The position numbers and the translations under genes are program-made. A model generated the notes under the pieces. It was not told the origin of the DNA. It ran no database searches and worked only from the letters and a program-made list of their open reading frames with translations. 24,894 bases of DNA, taken from assembly GCA_023231475.1 (NCBI GenBank), contig JALJEE010001578.1, forward strand, positions 1-24,894. Direction: 5' to 3'. Below are positions 1 to 10,400 of the stretch, piece after piece (position 1 is the first letter of the stretch; the number at the start of each line of letters is the position of its first letter). Origin of the DNA: Seison nebaliae. Taxonomy: Eukaryota > Rotifera > Pararotatoria > Seisonacea > Seisonidae.

Positions 1-3000
1 AATATGATGAAATGTTATCAAAATTGCAATTCTATAATTCTCTTTTTTTTTCATCAGTCGTTTCACCACCGCCATTCGACAACATGATGTATGGAGATCG
101 AACGGAATTTTTATTAATTCTCCAATTTCTTCCAAAATTTCTTTATCGTTTCCATCGATAATTGAATATTTATTTCCGATGACTTTTGTCGAATTAATTT
201 GAGATATGACATCCGAACCATCTTCAATGAAATATCGTCGAAGCAATTTATTGAATGAGATGAAATATTTCCAAACGACAATAATTCGATCGATCATATT
301 CTCTATCATCTCCTTCTCAACATCCACATAATATAAGAGAATATTATGATAAGATTCATCCGTTCCATCACTTTTCCATTGAGTATAAAATTCTTTTTCA
401 ATGGAATTTCCTTTTATCGGTTTATCATTTCCATTTTTGTCCTCAAGTTCAATTGTCGGAACGAAAAAATTTGAATTTGTCATTTCTTTTTCCTGAAATT
501 CCTCTTTTAAATTATCCGTCTCCTGACGACTTTTTACCAACAATTCTGCAATTTGGATACCTAAAGTTCCGATTGTTTCTGCGGAGAAAACGATTTTCAA
601 CGGAATATCGATATTAAAATGATCTTGGAGATCGCCGATAATTCTGAGAGCCATCACCGAATTCCCACCAACATCGAAGAAATTATCAGATAATTCACAA
701 ACTAAATATTTGTTGAATAATTTCACGATTTGATTTTGTGTCTCGTTTAATTTGTCGAAATTGGAACGTCTATGAAATTCTTCTTTCTCATTTAATAACA
801 CCTCCATTTCCTCACTACATTCATAAGGAAAATATGAGGAGAATATGCGACAAACGAATTTTTTCAAAGAGGAAATATCATTCAATTTCAATCGATCTGC
901 ACTTCGTTTTTCTAAATAAATTGTCAATTCTCCATTCACATCAAATGCATCATATGTTCCATTAGTAAATTTCACTTGATAACAAACAATTTTCGGTATT
1001 CGAACTTCTTCCTCTTTAGGATGATCATCTTCCATATTCTCTCCATGTGGATCTTTCCATTTGGAATATCCAAATAATTTTCGAGAAATCAATTTCAACG
1101 GAATTGTCATTCGTTCTCGATTGATCATGAGATAAATGAAAGGACGTTGTGAAATATGTAAATCATTCTCCACCTTCTCCACAATATCTTCCATAATTTT
1201 TATTCTTTCTTTAAAATTCACTTTCCATTCCGTCGTATCAAATAAACAAGCGATTCCTCGAACCATCGACGAAGCTGAAATTGGATAAACAATGGGAGAA
1301 TTGATGATATCAAACGAATGGAAATAATCATCAATTTCATATAATTTCTCATATTTACCATTCATCCACGCATACGATGAATAACGATTTCCCGTACAAA
1401 GTAATTTCGCTGAATTGGTGAGAGTTAAACGGAATTGATTTCTCGATAAACATTTCGATGATTTTTCCATCAGATGACATTCGTTCGAATTACCGATCGA
1501 TCGATAAGTCAACTCACCACCTACTACTTGATTGACATATTCGTATTTTTGAGGAATGATCTCACAATCACCAGGTAAGAATAAATTCTCCGTTTTCTCA
1601 TAGAAATATTTCGGAACGAAAGTTCGTTCCACGAAAATTCCATCTGAAACTTTCTCCTTTATTTTTTCCCAATTCATCCATCGGAAATGTAACAAATTCT
1701 TTAATGATTCATCGATAACGATCCAGAAAACGGAAATATTCTTATTAGAATTTAACAATTTCTCAAACCATCCGTATGGAAATGATGAATGAGAAAATAT
1801 TATTGTTTCCACACATTTCCCTACTTCAATTTTCGATTGAAGAATATCACAATAATTCATTATAATTGTGTCGCAATTATTAATCGATGAAATTATTTTA
1901 GATAATGGCGATTTGTTAAGGATGAAGAGTGAGAATAATATCATAGAGAATGGTTGTAATTTGAATGATTGACTGATATAAATCGATTTCATTTTATGAG
2001 AACTAAATTGATTTTGAAGATATTTCATGAGAATTACTAATTTGTTAGTTGAACTTGATTTGACGTTGATACTTTGAAAATCATCAAAATAAATATCATA
2101 ATTCACATTTCCACAATATGGAATATTATCATGTGGAATAATGGATTTTAAGTCAAACCGTTTTTTTGACCAATTACCGTTAGTTTCATATAAATCTAAA
2201 TGAATTGAATCAATTCGTAATTGAATAAATGAAGATTTTTTTGGGGGTGAAGATGTGAAGATAAAATCGATTTCTTTCCTCTCCATATCGAATTGAGAGA
2301 ATAAGAATAATAATCCACTTCTAATATCGTCGACGAGAACGAACAACGATTCATTATCATTCAGATGGATTTGTTTCAATATCATTTGAATTATTCCAAT
2401 TTCTTTCTTTACAGATTTATTGGAATTTATAAATTTGGAAATGAATTCGAAAATTTTATGGTTTTCTGATGGTATTGGTAATGATTCGACGACATTCTCC
2501 ATAATCTTATCAGTTTCATATCGAAGTTGTCTGTCACCTAAATCGAAAGAGACTTGAAATAATTTCGTCTGTATATCCTCCAACGAACATTTGAGTAAAT
2601 GAAGAACAGAATTATTGAAGGAGACCATCGAATTTTGTGTGAACATTTTGGGATTATAACTACAATATCCAGAGATTTGTGCATTCTCCCCAAAGTCTAA
2701 TAGTTCATAAGAAATGGCGAATTGATTCGCATCCAACAATTGATTAATGTCAACCGTATTAAATTCGAGATCTTTCTCTATCAAGTTTCCGGTTGGTAAA
2801 GAAGATTTACGGAAAACTTCGCTGGAGAAGTTCATTTGTTCTGTTTCGTCATTCGTTCTCAAATTGTCATATTTGTACATGTTAAATTGAATGAAAACGA
2901 ATGGAGATAATGGATTGGATTTTTTCGCTGCATTCTGTTTACGTAAATGTCGAAATAAATGATGAAGTTCAATATCGCGATTCATTAACGAATAAAAAAC

Positions 3001-6000
3001 TTGATTTCTCACTTCATTCAATAATTCGAGAAATGTCATTTGAGGATTTGATGGAACTTTGATGGTAATGAAAAGCGAAGTAAGAAATGGACCGACAATC
3101 TTATCGAAATCTTTAATAATTTGAGGACTTCGATTATTGATTGGAACTAAGAACAGTAATGTCTCATTCCAATAATTGCACCATTTGGCGATGGTGAATA
3201 TTTGAGCGGTGAGAATGAGCATAAACGGTGTGGCATTATTCCGTTGTGCTATCGACCGAATATTTTGTGCAAATAATTCATTAAATTCAATCGGAATCAT
3301 TTTCGACAAGAATGTTAATTTTGAAGTTTCTTTAAAATCCATTGGTAACGGTGTCATTTTTGTTTGTGTGATAATTTTGAGAAGTTTCTTAATTTTTTTT
3401 TCTTTCATCGGATCATCATCTTTCTCGCTTTCATTCGTTGCATATTCATAATAATTCGATGTAATTGATGGAAGGAGATCATTTGAAGCTTTCTCAGCCA
3501 AATATAATTTCTTTAATTCTCTCAATAAAATATCACCAGAATTACCATCACAAATGATATGATTCATATTGATCGCTAAGAAATATCGTGTTTCCGATAA
3601 TTTGTAGAGATGAAATCGAATTAATCCATTACAATTCTCATCCTCAATCTCATGACGATACCAAGTGAATTGTTGAATAATTTTTCGAATTTCTTCGATT
3701 TCCATAACGGAAAATCGATCATCATTAAACTCACTAATATCCGTCATCGGAATATCGATATAAGTCTTCTCAATCGTTGCTTGATATAATCCATCGTTCC
3801 ATTGTTTGAAATACGTTCGAAGAAGTAAATGTCTATCGGAGAGAATGGAGAAAATGGATTTTAATCGATTCACATCCAATTGTGATCGATATGTTCCGTT
3901 TTGTTTGGATTGTTGATGAAATTCGATTCCAGTAGCAATATTATAAAATCGACTTAATTCCACATCCGAATGCCAAAGTAACCAGAAAGCTTTTTGGATG
4001 GCAGAAACTGGATGTAATGTCTCGACCATTGTTGCTTTATCAAGAGAAATATTATCGTCTGTTAGAGGAGAAATATGAGAAATGATGGACAATTCGTTAC
4101 AAGTTGTTTGAAAATGATCAGAAATTAAATTTAAAAAATTCTCATTATAAATCGATGCAGTCGCACGATAATTTACATTGAATTGATATGATAACTGATC
4201 GAACTGATGGACGAACATGGTCATATCATATGGCATATCGTCAGAAGAAAAATGTACATGTGTCAATTCGTGAGAGGGATATAATTCAAATTCATTCTCT
4301 AATCCCAAAACGAAGGAGAATCCTTTCCAATCGAATTTCCACTCCTTCAATTTCTTCATCACTTCTACAAAAGAAACATCTTCATTTTCCATCGTCATTT
4401 GAATTTCTTCATTATTCATCGATATTTGTTTAGTTAAATCATTCTCAGAGTTAATCGTCAAAATGACAGGTAAAATGTTGACGAATGGACCAAATATATC
4501 CAACGAATTCTCCTTTTTTCGATTGAGGAGTGGCAAACCAAAAATCAATTTTTCGTTATATAATTTCAGGAAAATTCTTTGGATAATCGTAGTAATGATA
4601 ATAAAGGGAGTGACGTTAAATTTCTCTGATAACATTTTGATTTGTTTGACGCAATTGAAATTAAATTTTCGATAAGTTACTTCTGGAATTTCGGCGAATT
4701 TGGAATGAACATTTTTTAAGTTTCCCAATTTTCTTTTCAAATTCGAAATATATTCCTCCGAACTGATTGATGAAGATTCGTCAGACATCCAAGTTTGATA
4801 TGTCTGTAATGGAAATAATGGAAAGTTCATTACAACATGAATATTTCGGATATCATTCGATGATTTTATTTCAATTGATTTACACTCAGAAATCAAATTA
4901 TTTGTGAGATGTGTCGAATTATATAAAGAAAGAAATTGACGAAAAAACAAACCGATTGATTGTCCATCAGAAATCATATGATGTGAATGAAAGAAGAAAT
5001 AATCATCAATTCCATTCTTTATCCATCTGATAAGAAATAAGGGTTTCTTATACGAATTCAATGGAAATGGTTCGATATATTTCTTCAGTTCATTTCCCAA
5101 ATTTTTTACCTTAATTTCAATTTTTTCAAACACTCGAATATTTCTATAGAAAATTTCATTTTTTCTTTGTCGAAAGTATTTGATGGACAAATATTTCTGG
5201 TGAAATTCTCCTGATGTTCGATCTCTGATTAGTGCGGAACGAATTTGTTGATGTACATTAATTAAGAGGAAAAATATTGATATTAATCGATCATGGTCAA
5301 TCGATTTATTCTTCTTCCATTTATATAATCCAAAAACGTTGTAACTGATGGAATTATTATGATGTTGGAGTTCAGATGTAATGAAACCCAATTGAGCCGG
5401 ACTTAATGTTGCGGTTTTCTTGAAATAATATACAACGTTCTCAACTTGTGAATTATTGGAGGAACTTTCGATTTTTCCTTTTTCTATTATTCCATATAGT
5501 TCTGTGATCGATATATTTGAGAGAATTTTCCGTACGGGAATACGAATATTCCATTCCGAATAAATAAGAGACGATAATTTCATGGCATTTAAAGAATTAC
5601 CTCCATTAAATATAAATGATTTATATCTATCAAAATTCTTCTTCTTCAAATTGTCAATACATTGTTCAATAAATTTCCAGTAAATTTCCTTCATCGTTAT
5701 CAAACTATTGTCTGTCTTAAGAAAAGATTTTTTTTCTTCGGTAGTTGGTAAGAAATCTTTTAAATAATTCATCATCATCTTCTTCTTCTCAATTTTCCCA
5801 CTTTCCAAATAGAAAAATTCGTCGACTATTATCAATTTATCCGGTAAATGATGGGACGGGAGATGTTGACTCAATTCGGAATTGAGACGTTTCAAATTGA
5901 ACGGCATCTTTTCTCTCAATTGAATTAGAGTGAAAATTGTTGAGTTTTCAAATAAAATTAAAGTTTTCGCTATTTGTTTCTGGAATAGTTTCTCAATCAA

Positions 6001-7209
6001 AATTTCAATTTCCAACAAATTAATTTGACAACCAAATCTCTTTATCGTTTCGTTCGATTTCCTCCTCAAATAAAACATTCTTTTCCCATCCATTCTCACT
6101 ATATCTCCAGTATGATAATAGTTTTCTTCATCAACTTCCAATCTTCTTACGATCACTTCTCCATTCTCATCCTCAAATGATTGATGGGATGACAAACAAA
6201 GGCCGTTGATAGCCAATTCGTATTCGTCATTTGAATTTTCAAGTTTTATTAATTTCTTTCCACAATTATCGATACATTCTCCAATCGACATTGACAACTC
6301 TTTATAATTATCATCACCAATATCATATTGATGGAAAGAGACATCAGCACCAGCTTCCGTACTTCCATAAATGTTCACAAATCGAACTTCGTCATCATTC
6401 CACAACCCCCTCAAATTTCTCACTAAATAAGTGGGAAGTATTTCACCACTGAACATGAGCAATTTGATCGTTGAGAATTTATTAGGAAAATTTAATATCT
6501 CTTTTCCAATCGATGGCACGATCGTCAATCGTTCAATTCGATAAGCAGAACAAATTATCCAAAGAAGATGTAAATCTTTACAGATTTCTTCGTTCGCTAA
6601 AATTAGTCGATGACCAAAGAGAATCGGAGTGATCATTTCAAAAAAACTGTCCGTAAATTGTAAAGAAGTTTTACTTAAACAAATTTCGTCATGTCCAAAT
6701 GGAAATGTTTTCTCATACCATTCCAATCGATTCATTATCAATTCTTCATTCCACCAGAAACATTTTAATTTATTACCAGATCCTGATGAAAATAATTTGA
6801 CTTGAAAACCATTTTCTAATTTTATATCCTCTTCCTCTTCCGTCATCGACGATATCACTACCAAATCATCAGTCCTTTCATCAATCGTTAATAAAGAAAC
6901 AGTTTTGGAAATACGAAGAAGTAAGCGTTGACGCAACTCCGGCAAATTTATATCAACTAAACAAAAATTCTTTTTGGTCGACATTGAAGCGAAAATGAAT
7001 GGAACGATATTTATTCGTCGACCACATATTAGTGCAATATTCTTATAAGGAAGATTATTCAAGAATGTTTTATATCGGACAAATAATCGGGAAATGAATC
7101 GAATATCGAACGATTTATACTCGATCTCTTGTGTCTGTTGATTAACGGAAGATTGAATGAGTAGATCGGCATTGGAACGAGAGAAAAGTTTCGAAATTAA
7201 ATTATTCAT
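1..7209 (-). CDS. Multi-domain non-ribosomal peptide synthetase, 3' part beyond the left edge
   Basis: The minus frame is open for 2403 codons from the ATG at 7209..7207 to base 1, with no stop and no intron needed. I read the core motifs directly. First adenylation domain (A), about residues 20-480: A2-like LVDINLPE near 84, A3-like SSGSGNKLK at 142-150, A4-like QFTDSFFEM at 184, A5 NIYGSTEAG at 279-287, A7 YHTGD at 365-369, and the A10 lysine K472 in SGKIEKKK. Carrier domain (PCP) 1: FNGGNSL, attachment Ser539. Condensation domain (C) 1, about 600-1040: LSPAQ, HHMISDG at 743-749, GPFVN at 907. C2, about 1064-1560: NHIICDG at 1216-1222. About 1590-2140 is a degenerate A domain. PCP2: DNFFDVGGNSV, Ser2184. 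C3 starts near 2290 and is cut at its HH motif (2401-2402). No C domain precedes the first A, so this looks like an initiating subunit that activates a monomer, carries it as a thioester and condenses it. Product unknown. Later modules and any release domain lie outside the window. Confidence 0.93.
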   Translation of the reverse strand, partial: MNNLISKLFSRSNADLLIQSSVNQQTQEIEYKSFDIRFISRLFVRYKTFLNNLPYKNIALICGRRINIVPFIFASMSTKKNFCLVDINLPELRQRLLLRISKTVSLLTIDERTDDLVVISSMTEEEEDIKLENGFQVKLFSSGSGNKLKCFWWNEELIMNRLEWYEKTFPFGHDEICLSKTSLQFTDSFFEMITPILFGHRLILANEEICKDLHLLWIICSAYRIERLTIVPSIGKEILNFPNKFSTIKLLMFSGEILPTYLVRNLRGLWNDDEVRFVNIYGSTEAGADVSFHQYDIGDDNYKELSMSIGECIDNCGKKLIKLENSNDEYELAINGLCLSSHQSFEDENGEVIVRRLEVDEENYYHTGDIVRMDGKRMFYLRRKSNETIKRFGCQINLLEIEILIEKLFQKQIAKTLILFENSTIFTLIQLREKMPFNLKRLNSELSQHLPSHHLPDKLIIVDEFFYLESGKIEKKKMMMNYLKDFLPTTEEKKSFLKTDNSLITMKEIYWKFIEQCIDNLKKKNFDRYKSFIFNGGNSLNAMKLSSLIYSEWNIRIPVRKILSNISITELYGIIEKGKIESSSNNSQVENVVYYFKKTATLSPAQLGFITSELQHHNNSISYNVFGLYKWKKNKSIDHDRLISIFFLLINVHQQIRSALIRDRTSGEFHQKYLSIKYFRQRKNEIFYRNIRVFEKIEIKVKNLGNELKKYIEPFPLNSYKKPLFLIRWIKNGIDDYFFFHSHHMISDGQSIGLFFRQFLSLYNSTHLTNNLISECKSIEIKSSNDIRNIHVVMNFPLFPLQTYQTWMSDESSSISSEEYISNLKRKLGNLKNVHSKFAEIPEVTYRKFNFNCVKQIKMLSEKFNVTPFIIITTIIQRIFLKLYNEKLIFGLPLLNRKKENSLDIFGPFVNILPVILTINSENDLTKQISMNNEEIQMTMENEDVSFVEVMKKLKEWKFDWKGFSFVLGLENEFELYPSHELTHVHFSSDDMPYDMTMFVHQFDQLSYQFNVNYRATASIYNENFLNLISDHFQTTCNELSIISHISPLTDDNISLDKATMVETLHPVSAIQKAFWLLWHSDVELSRFYNIATGIEFHQQSKQNGTYRSQLDVNRLKSIFSILSDRHLLLRTYFKQWNDGLYQATIEKTYIDIPMTDISEFNDDRFSVMEIEEIRKIIQQFTWYRHEIEDENCNGLIRFHLYKLSETRYFLAINMNHIICDGNSGDILLRELKKLYLAEKASNDLLPSITSNYYEYATNESEKDDDPMKEKKIKKLLKIITQTKMTPLPMDFKETSKLTFLSKMIPIEFNELFAQNIRSIAQRNNATPFMLILTAQIFTIAKWCNYWNETLLFLVPINNRSPQIIKDFDKIVGPFLTSLFITIKVPSNPQMTFLELLNEVRNQVFYSLMNRDIELHHLFRHLRKQNAAKKSNPLSPFVFIQFNMYKYDNLRTNDETEQMNFSSEVFRKSSLPTGNLIEKDLEFNTVDINQLLDANQFAISYELLDFGENAQISGYCSYNPKMFTQNSMVSFNNSVLHLLKCSLEDIQTKLFQVSFDLGDRQLRYETDKIMENVVESLPIPSENHKIFEFISKFINSNKSVKKEIGIIQMILKQIHLNDNESLFVLVDDIRSGLLFLFSQFDMERKEIDFIFTSSPPKKSSFIQLRIDSIHLDLYETNGNWSKKRFDLKSIIPHDNIPYCGNVNYDIYFDDFQSINVKSSSTNKLVILMKYLQNQFSSHKMKSIYISQSFKLQPFSMILFSLFILNKSPLSKIISSINNCDTIIMNYCDILQSKIEVGKCVETIIFSHSSFPYGWFEKLLNSNKNISVFWIVIDESLKNLLHFRWMNWEKIKEKVSDGIFVERTFVPKYFYEKTENLFLPGDCEIIPQKYEYVNQVVGGELTYRSIGNSNECHLMEKSSKCLSRNQFRLTLTNSAKLLCTGNRYSSYAWMNGKYEKLYEIDDYFHSFDIINSPIVYPISASSMVRGIACLFDTTEWKVNFKERIKIMEDIVEKVENDLHISQRPFIYLMINRERMTIPLKLISRKLFGYSKWKDPHGENMEDDHPKEEEVRIPKIVCYQVKFTNGTYDAFDVNGELTIYLEKRSADRLKLNDISSLKKFVCRIFSSYFPYECSEEMEVLLNEKEEFHRRSNFDKLNETQNQIVKLFNKYLVCELSDNFFDVGGNSVMALRIIGDLQDHFNIDIPLKIVFSAETIGTLGIQIAELLVKSRQETDNLKEEFQEKEMTNSNFFVPTIELEDKNGNDKPIKGNSIEKEFYTQWKSDGTDESYHNILLYYVDVEKEMIENMIDRIIVVWKYFISFNKLLRRYFIEDGSDVISQINSTKVIGNKYSIIDGNDKEILEEIGELIKIPFDLHTSCCRMAVVKRLMKKKENYRIAILITFHHI
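780..2440 (-). other. Degenerate adenylation domain inside the NRPS
   Basis: About 550 residues lie between C2 and PCP2, where a working adenylation domain normally sits. The C-terminal half is recognisable: GGEL at 1897-1900 fits the A6 core, and CTGNRY at 1938-1943 fits A7 (YxTGD) with Asp replaced by Asn. A following WMNGKYEKLYEIDDYF stretch fits the A7-A8 linker, and DVNGELTIYL near 2091 fits A10 (NGKxDR) with Lys replaced by Glu. I see no A3 phosphate loop and no A5 YGxTE. The frame stays open, so the protein is probably made, with this domain kept as a structural spacer or a dead domain. The assignment rests on the order and spacing of landmarks, not on an alignment score. Boundaries are approximate. 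Confidence 0.7.
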
Positions 7210-7231
7210 AAAAATTTTTATAAACGAACAA

Positions 7232-7237
7232 TTTATT
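7232..7237 (-). terminator. AATAAA polyadenylation signal of the upstream gene
   Basis: The minus strand reads AATAAA here, about 190 bases after the stop of the unknown nuclear-protein gene and only 22 bases before the NRPS start codon. It is the best-placed poly(A) hexamer for that gene. The site itself is exact; its use is inferred. Confidence 0.45.
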
Positions 7238-7426
7238 TCATTCGAAAGAAAAAGAATTTATGTTTAAAGAAGTTCCTTAACTGAATTTCAGATGTGCTTC
7301 TTCTCATAAATTCAATGTGAATTAAAGACATTCAATAGTCCTACGCACAACTACAACATCGACATAAACAATCAGAAAATGAGAAAATTATTGAAATTAA
7401 TTTCAATTTTTTTTTCGATTTCGAAT

Positions 7427-10400
7427 CTACACCAAATGGTCCCAATTCCCATCGGATGCCTGACGTTTTCTCGGTTGCTTTTTTTCCACTGGACAGTCAT
7501 GTAAGTGACGTATTTCCACCGGCCATTCGCTCGCTTCCACAATCTCCGTGAGGAGTGAATCCAACACCGTCGCTGGAACAAAATGACGTCTCTTCTGACG
7601 TTTATGAGGAACTGGTGAAGTTTCGATCTCTAAATCACTATAGACAGTCATAGATGTATCTAAAAAGTTGAGAAATTATTAAGGAAAAATTAAGGGGATA
7701 TATTAAATGGGAAAAAATAGTTATGGAAATTAGGAAAAATTAATAAAAAAATTCGTAGAAAATTTGAAACCTGCATAAATTAGATTGGCATCGTCCATAC
7801 ATAGAAACAACTCGAAATTATCATTCATCAATTTGAGAAATGTTTCTGATAGAAACGTTTTCTTCAATAATTCAATATGTTCAGCAGGCGATTGAGAATT
7901 ATTTTCGATTCGATTGAGAAATGTCGAAGTGCGAATTATTCGAAGAATTGCGTCACGTCCATTGAGCGGATGTCGAGTTTCCATATTCTTGAACGAAATT
8001 TAAAAATTTTCCTATTAGAAATTTAACAAAAAACTTTGGCAGCAATTTGAAGTTGTTGAAATGTGAAATAAATTTCATCTGGAGATAACGGTGGAGTCAA
8101 TTCATCAAAAATTATTTTGATGTTCTCAACAAAATTCGTATATTGTTTGTTTTGAGACTCATCCATTGCCATATCATTTCGATGAGACGTGGTAGTAGTA
8201 ATCGGTTGTATTTTCCGTTCACTTTCCCCAAATCTTTTCGTTACGGTTGATTCATGAGAATTTAACGGTTTGTTTCCTCGATCGATTGAATTATTAGTTG
8301 AAGAAACATTGTTATTGTCATTTGTATTCAAATTGTTTCCGTTTCTCCTTCTTTTCCTACCCCTCTTCTTTCTACTTTTACTCGGAGTGGTTATCGTCGT
8401 TTCAGTTGTTGTTATTGTATTTTGTGAAGAATTAATTTGCTGTTGATTATTCGAATTATTCGTTGATACTGATTCCTCAACATCTACACTCACCACTAGA
8501 AGAAAGTGAATATAGAAATGGAATAAGAGAAACTAACTTGGTACGTCTTCATCTTCACCATTCATATGTATGATACTTTCCAAAAGAACTAAATATTGAT
8601 TAAATTTCTTTTGGAGATGATGGAGTAATGGCATGGGAAATGTGTTAATAATTTTCACGAATTGTTGTGCTGGAATCGAAAAGAAGATAACGATTGTATT
8701 GTAATGGATGGAATTGGGAACAAAATCATGTCGACTATGTCGTTTCACTTCGTTGATAACAGCCAAAAGCATCTTATAACAATTCTGAGAGATTGTGTAA
8801 TTTTGTTGGACTGTGGCCAAATGATCAGTAATTCGAATTTCAAAATCATTATTATTCTTTGGACAGAAACGTGTCGGTTTAACCCATTGACGACTATCGA
8901 ATAACATTTGTTGGTCCGCAACATCAATTTCGAGTTCGGGAGGAATCGAACATTTAACGTCAGAAGACGATCGAACAATTTTCTCTGGAATTATTGGAAA
9001 TTTAATTAATTTATCGACATCATGTGTTCGAGATAATCGAGGATCGAGAGCGATGAGAATGTCATTCAACCAAGGTGCATACACGACTAATGGAGTAATT
9101 TGTAGTTCCAAGTCGTGAATGGACATGAAACCTAAGAGGTATGCACAAACACCTCCAAATAGTTCCTCATTCACATTCAACGGTAAATTATAATTAGATA
9201 TACGGATAAAGATAGGATGTTGAAGAAAAATTATAATAATTTCTCTTCTCACTACTTCCGCTCGAATAAATCGTTCCACCATGTCCACACGTCGAATATC
9301 GAGACGCATTTGATCTTTACGAAATCGAGAATCTTCATTAAATAGTGTCATTTTTCCATCAGAAGGAAATTCGGTCGACAATCTAATCGATTCATTCAGT
9401 GCTTTCTCTAACAATTGACGAGAGTTAGTTATGAAACTATCATAAATGGCCATTCCCGGTTCCAAGTCCAAATGATAAATATCCCACAAGCAATCGACTT
9501 TTGGATCATCTTTAAACAAAATTCGATTATTCATTCGATTATTAACATTTGGTGTTACTATAGTTGTCGTTGTTGTTGTTGTTTTTATTGTTGTTGATTC
9601 AATTCGATTTGATTGAACGGACGACGACTTCTCTCGTTTCTTATTCTCACTAAGTTTCGTATTTTGAGATTTGTTTGATTTATTTGGTTGGAAAATTTTG
9701 TTGATGGCTGTAGCTGCCTTCGATTTTGAACGACGATTCAATGTCAATTGTGGAATGTCTAGACGGATTCTCGCTGGATCCACACCAAGAGCGTAATTGT
9801 CCAAAAATCCACGTCGACGTCGTTTCTTTATCGGTTGGGAAGGATCTCTTGAAGTCGATTGATTTTTTTTTAATTTTGACTTCTTCCTACTTTTCCGTTT
9901 ACGTGATCGTCTCCTATTCTTCGATATTCTAGTGACTTCTTCGTTAACTGATTGGTTAATTTCATTCGCTTCATTTCCCATTCTTTCCATTTCATGCTGA
10001 TTCTGTGAAAAAATTGTACTTCTGAATGGAGAATCAGTTGGTGAAATGATTTCCATCTTTTCTCTTTGGGTCTCCAAAAATCGATTCAAATCTAAAGATG
10101 ACGATCTTGTTCGAGAATTTGTTGTTGTTGTTATTGGAATGAAGTTTCTATTGAAACGATTAATTTGATTTGAATTCATTCCAAATGTTGATCGAGGATC
10201 CGTTGGATAACCACATTCACCATCACTATTATTTCCATTGGAATTGGAAAGAGCTTTCATTGACTCATGCAACATACTTACGTCACAATCATCTCTAAAC
10301 TTTATTTTTCGCTTTTTTTTCATTGGACCATCGACCGCAATGTCATCAGATACTCGACTATCATCGAAAACATTCAGTGAATTATTATTGTTTGTGGCAC

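Noticed and set aside
1-7209. NRPS as bacterial contamination or a mis-assembly
   Set aside because: Codon preference and AT content look like those of the intron-bearing neighbours, and the gene is only 217 bases from one of them. A chimeric assembly cannot be fully excluded without reads.
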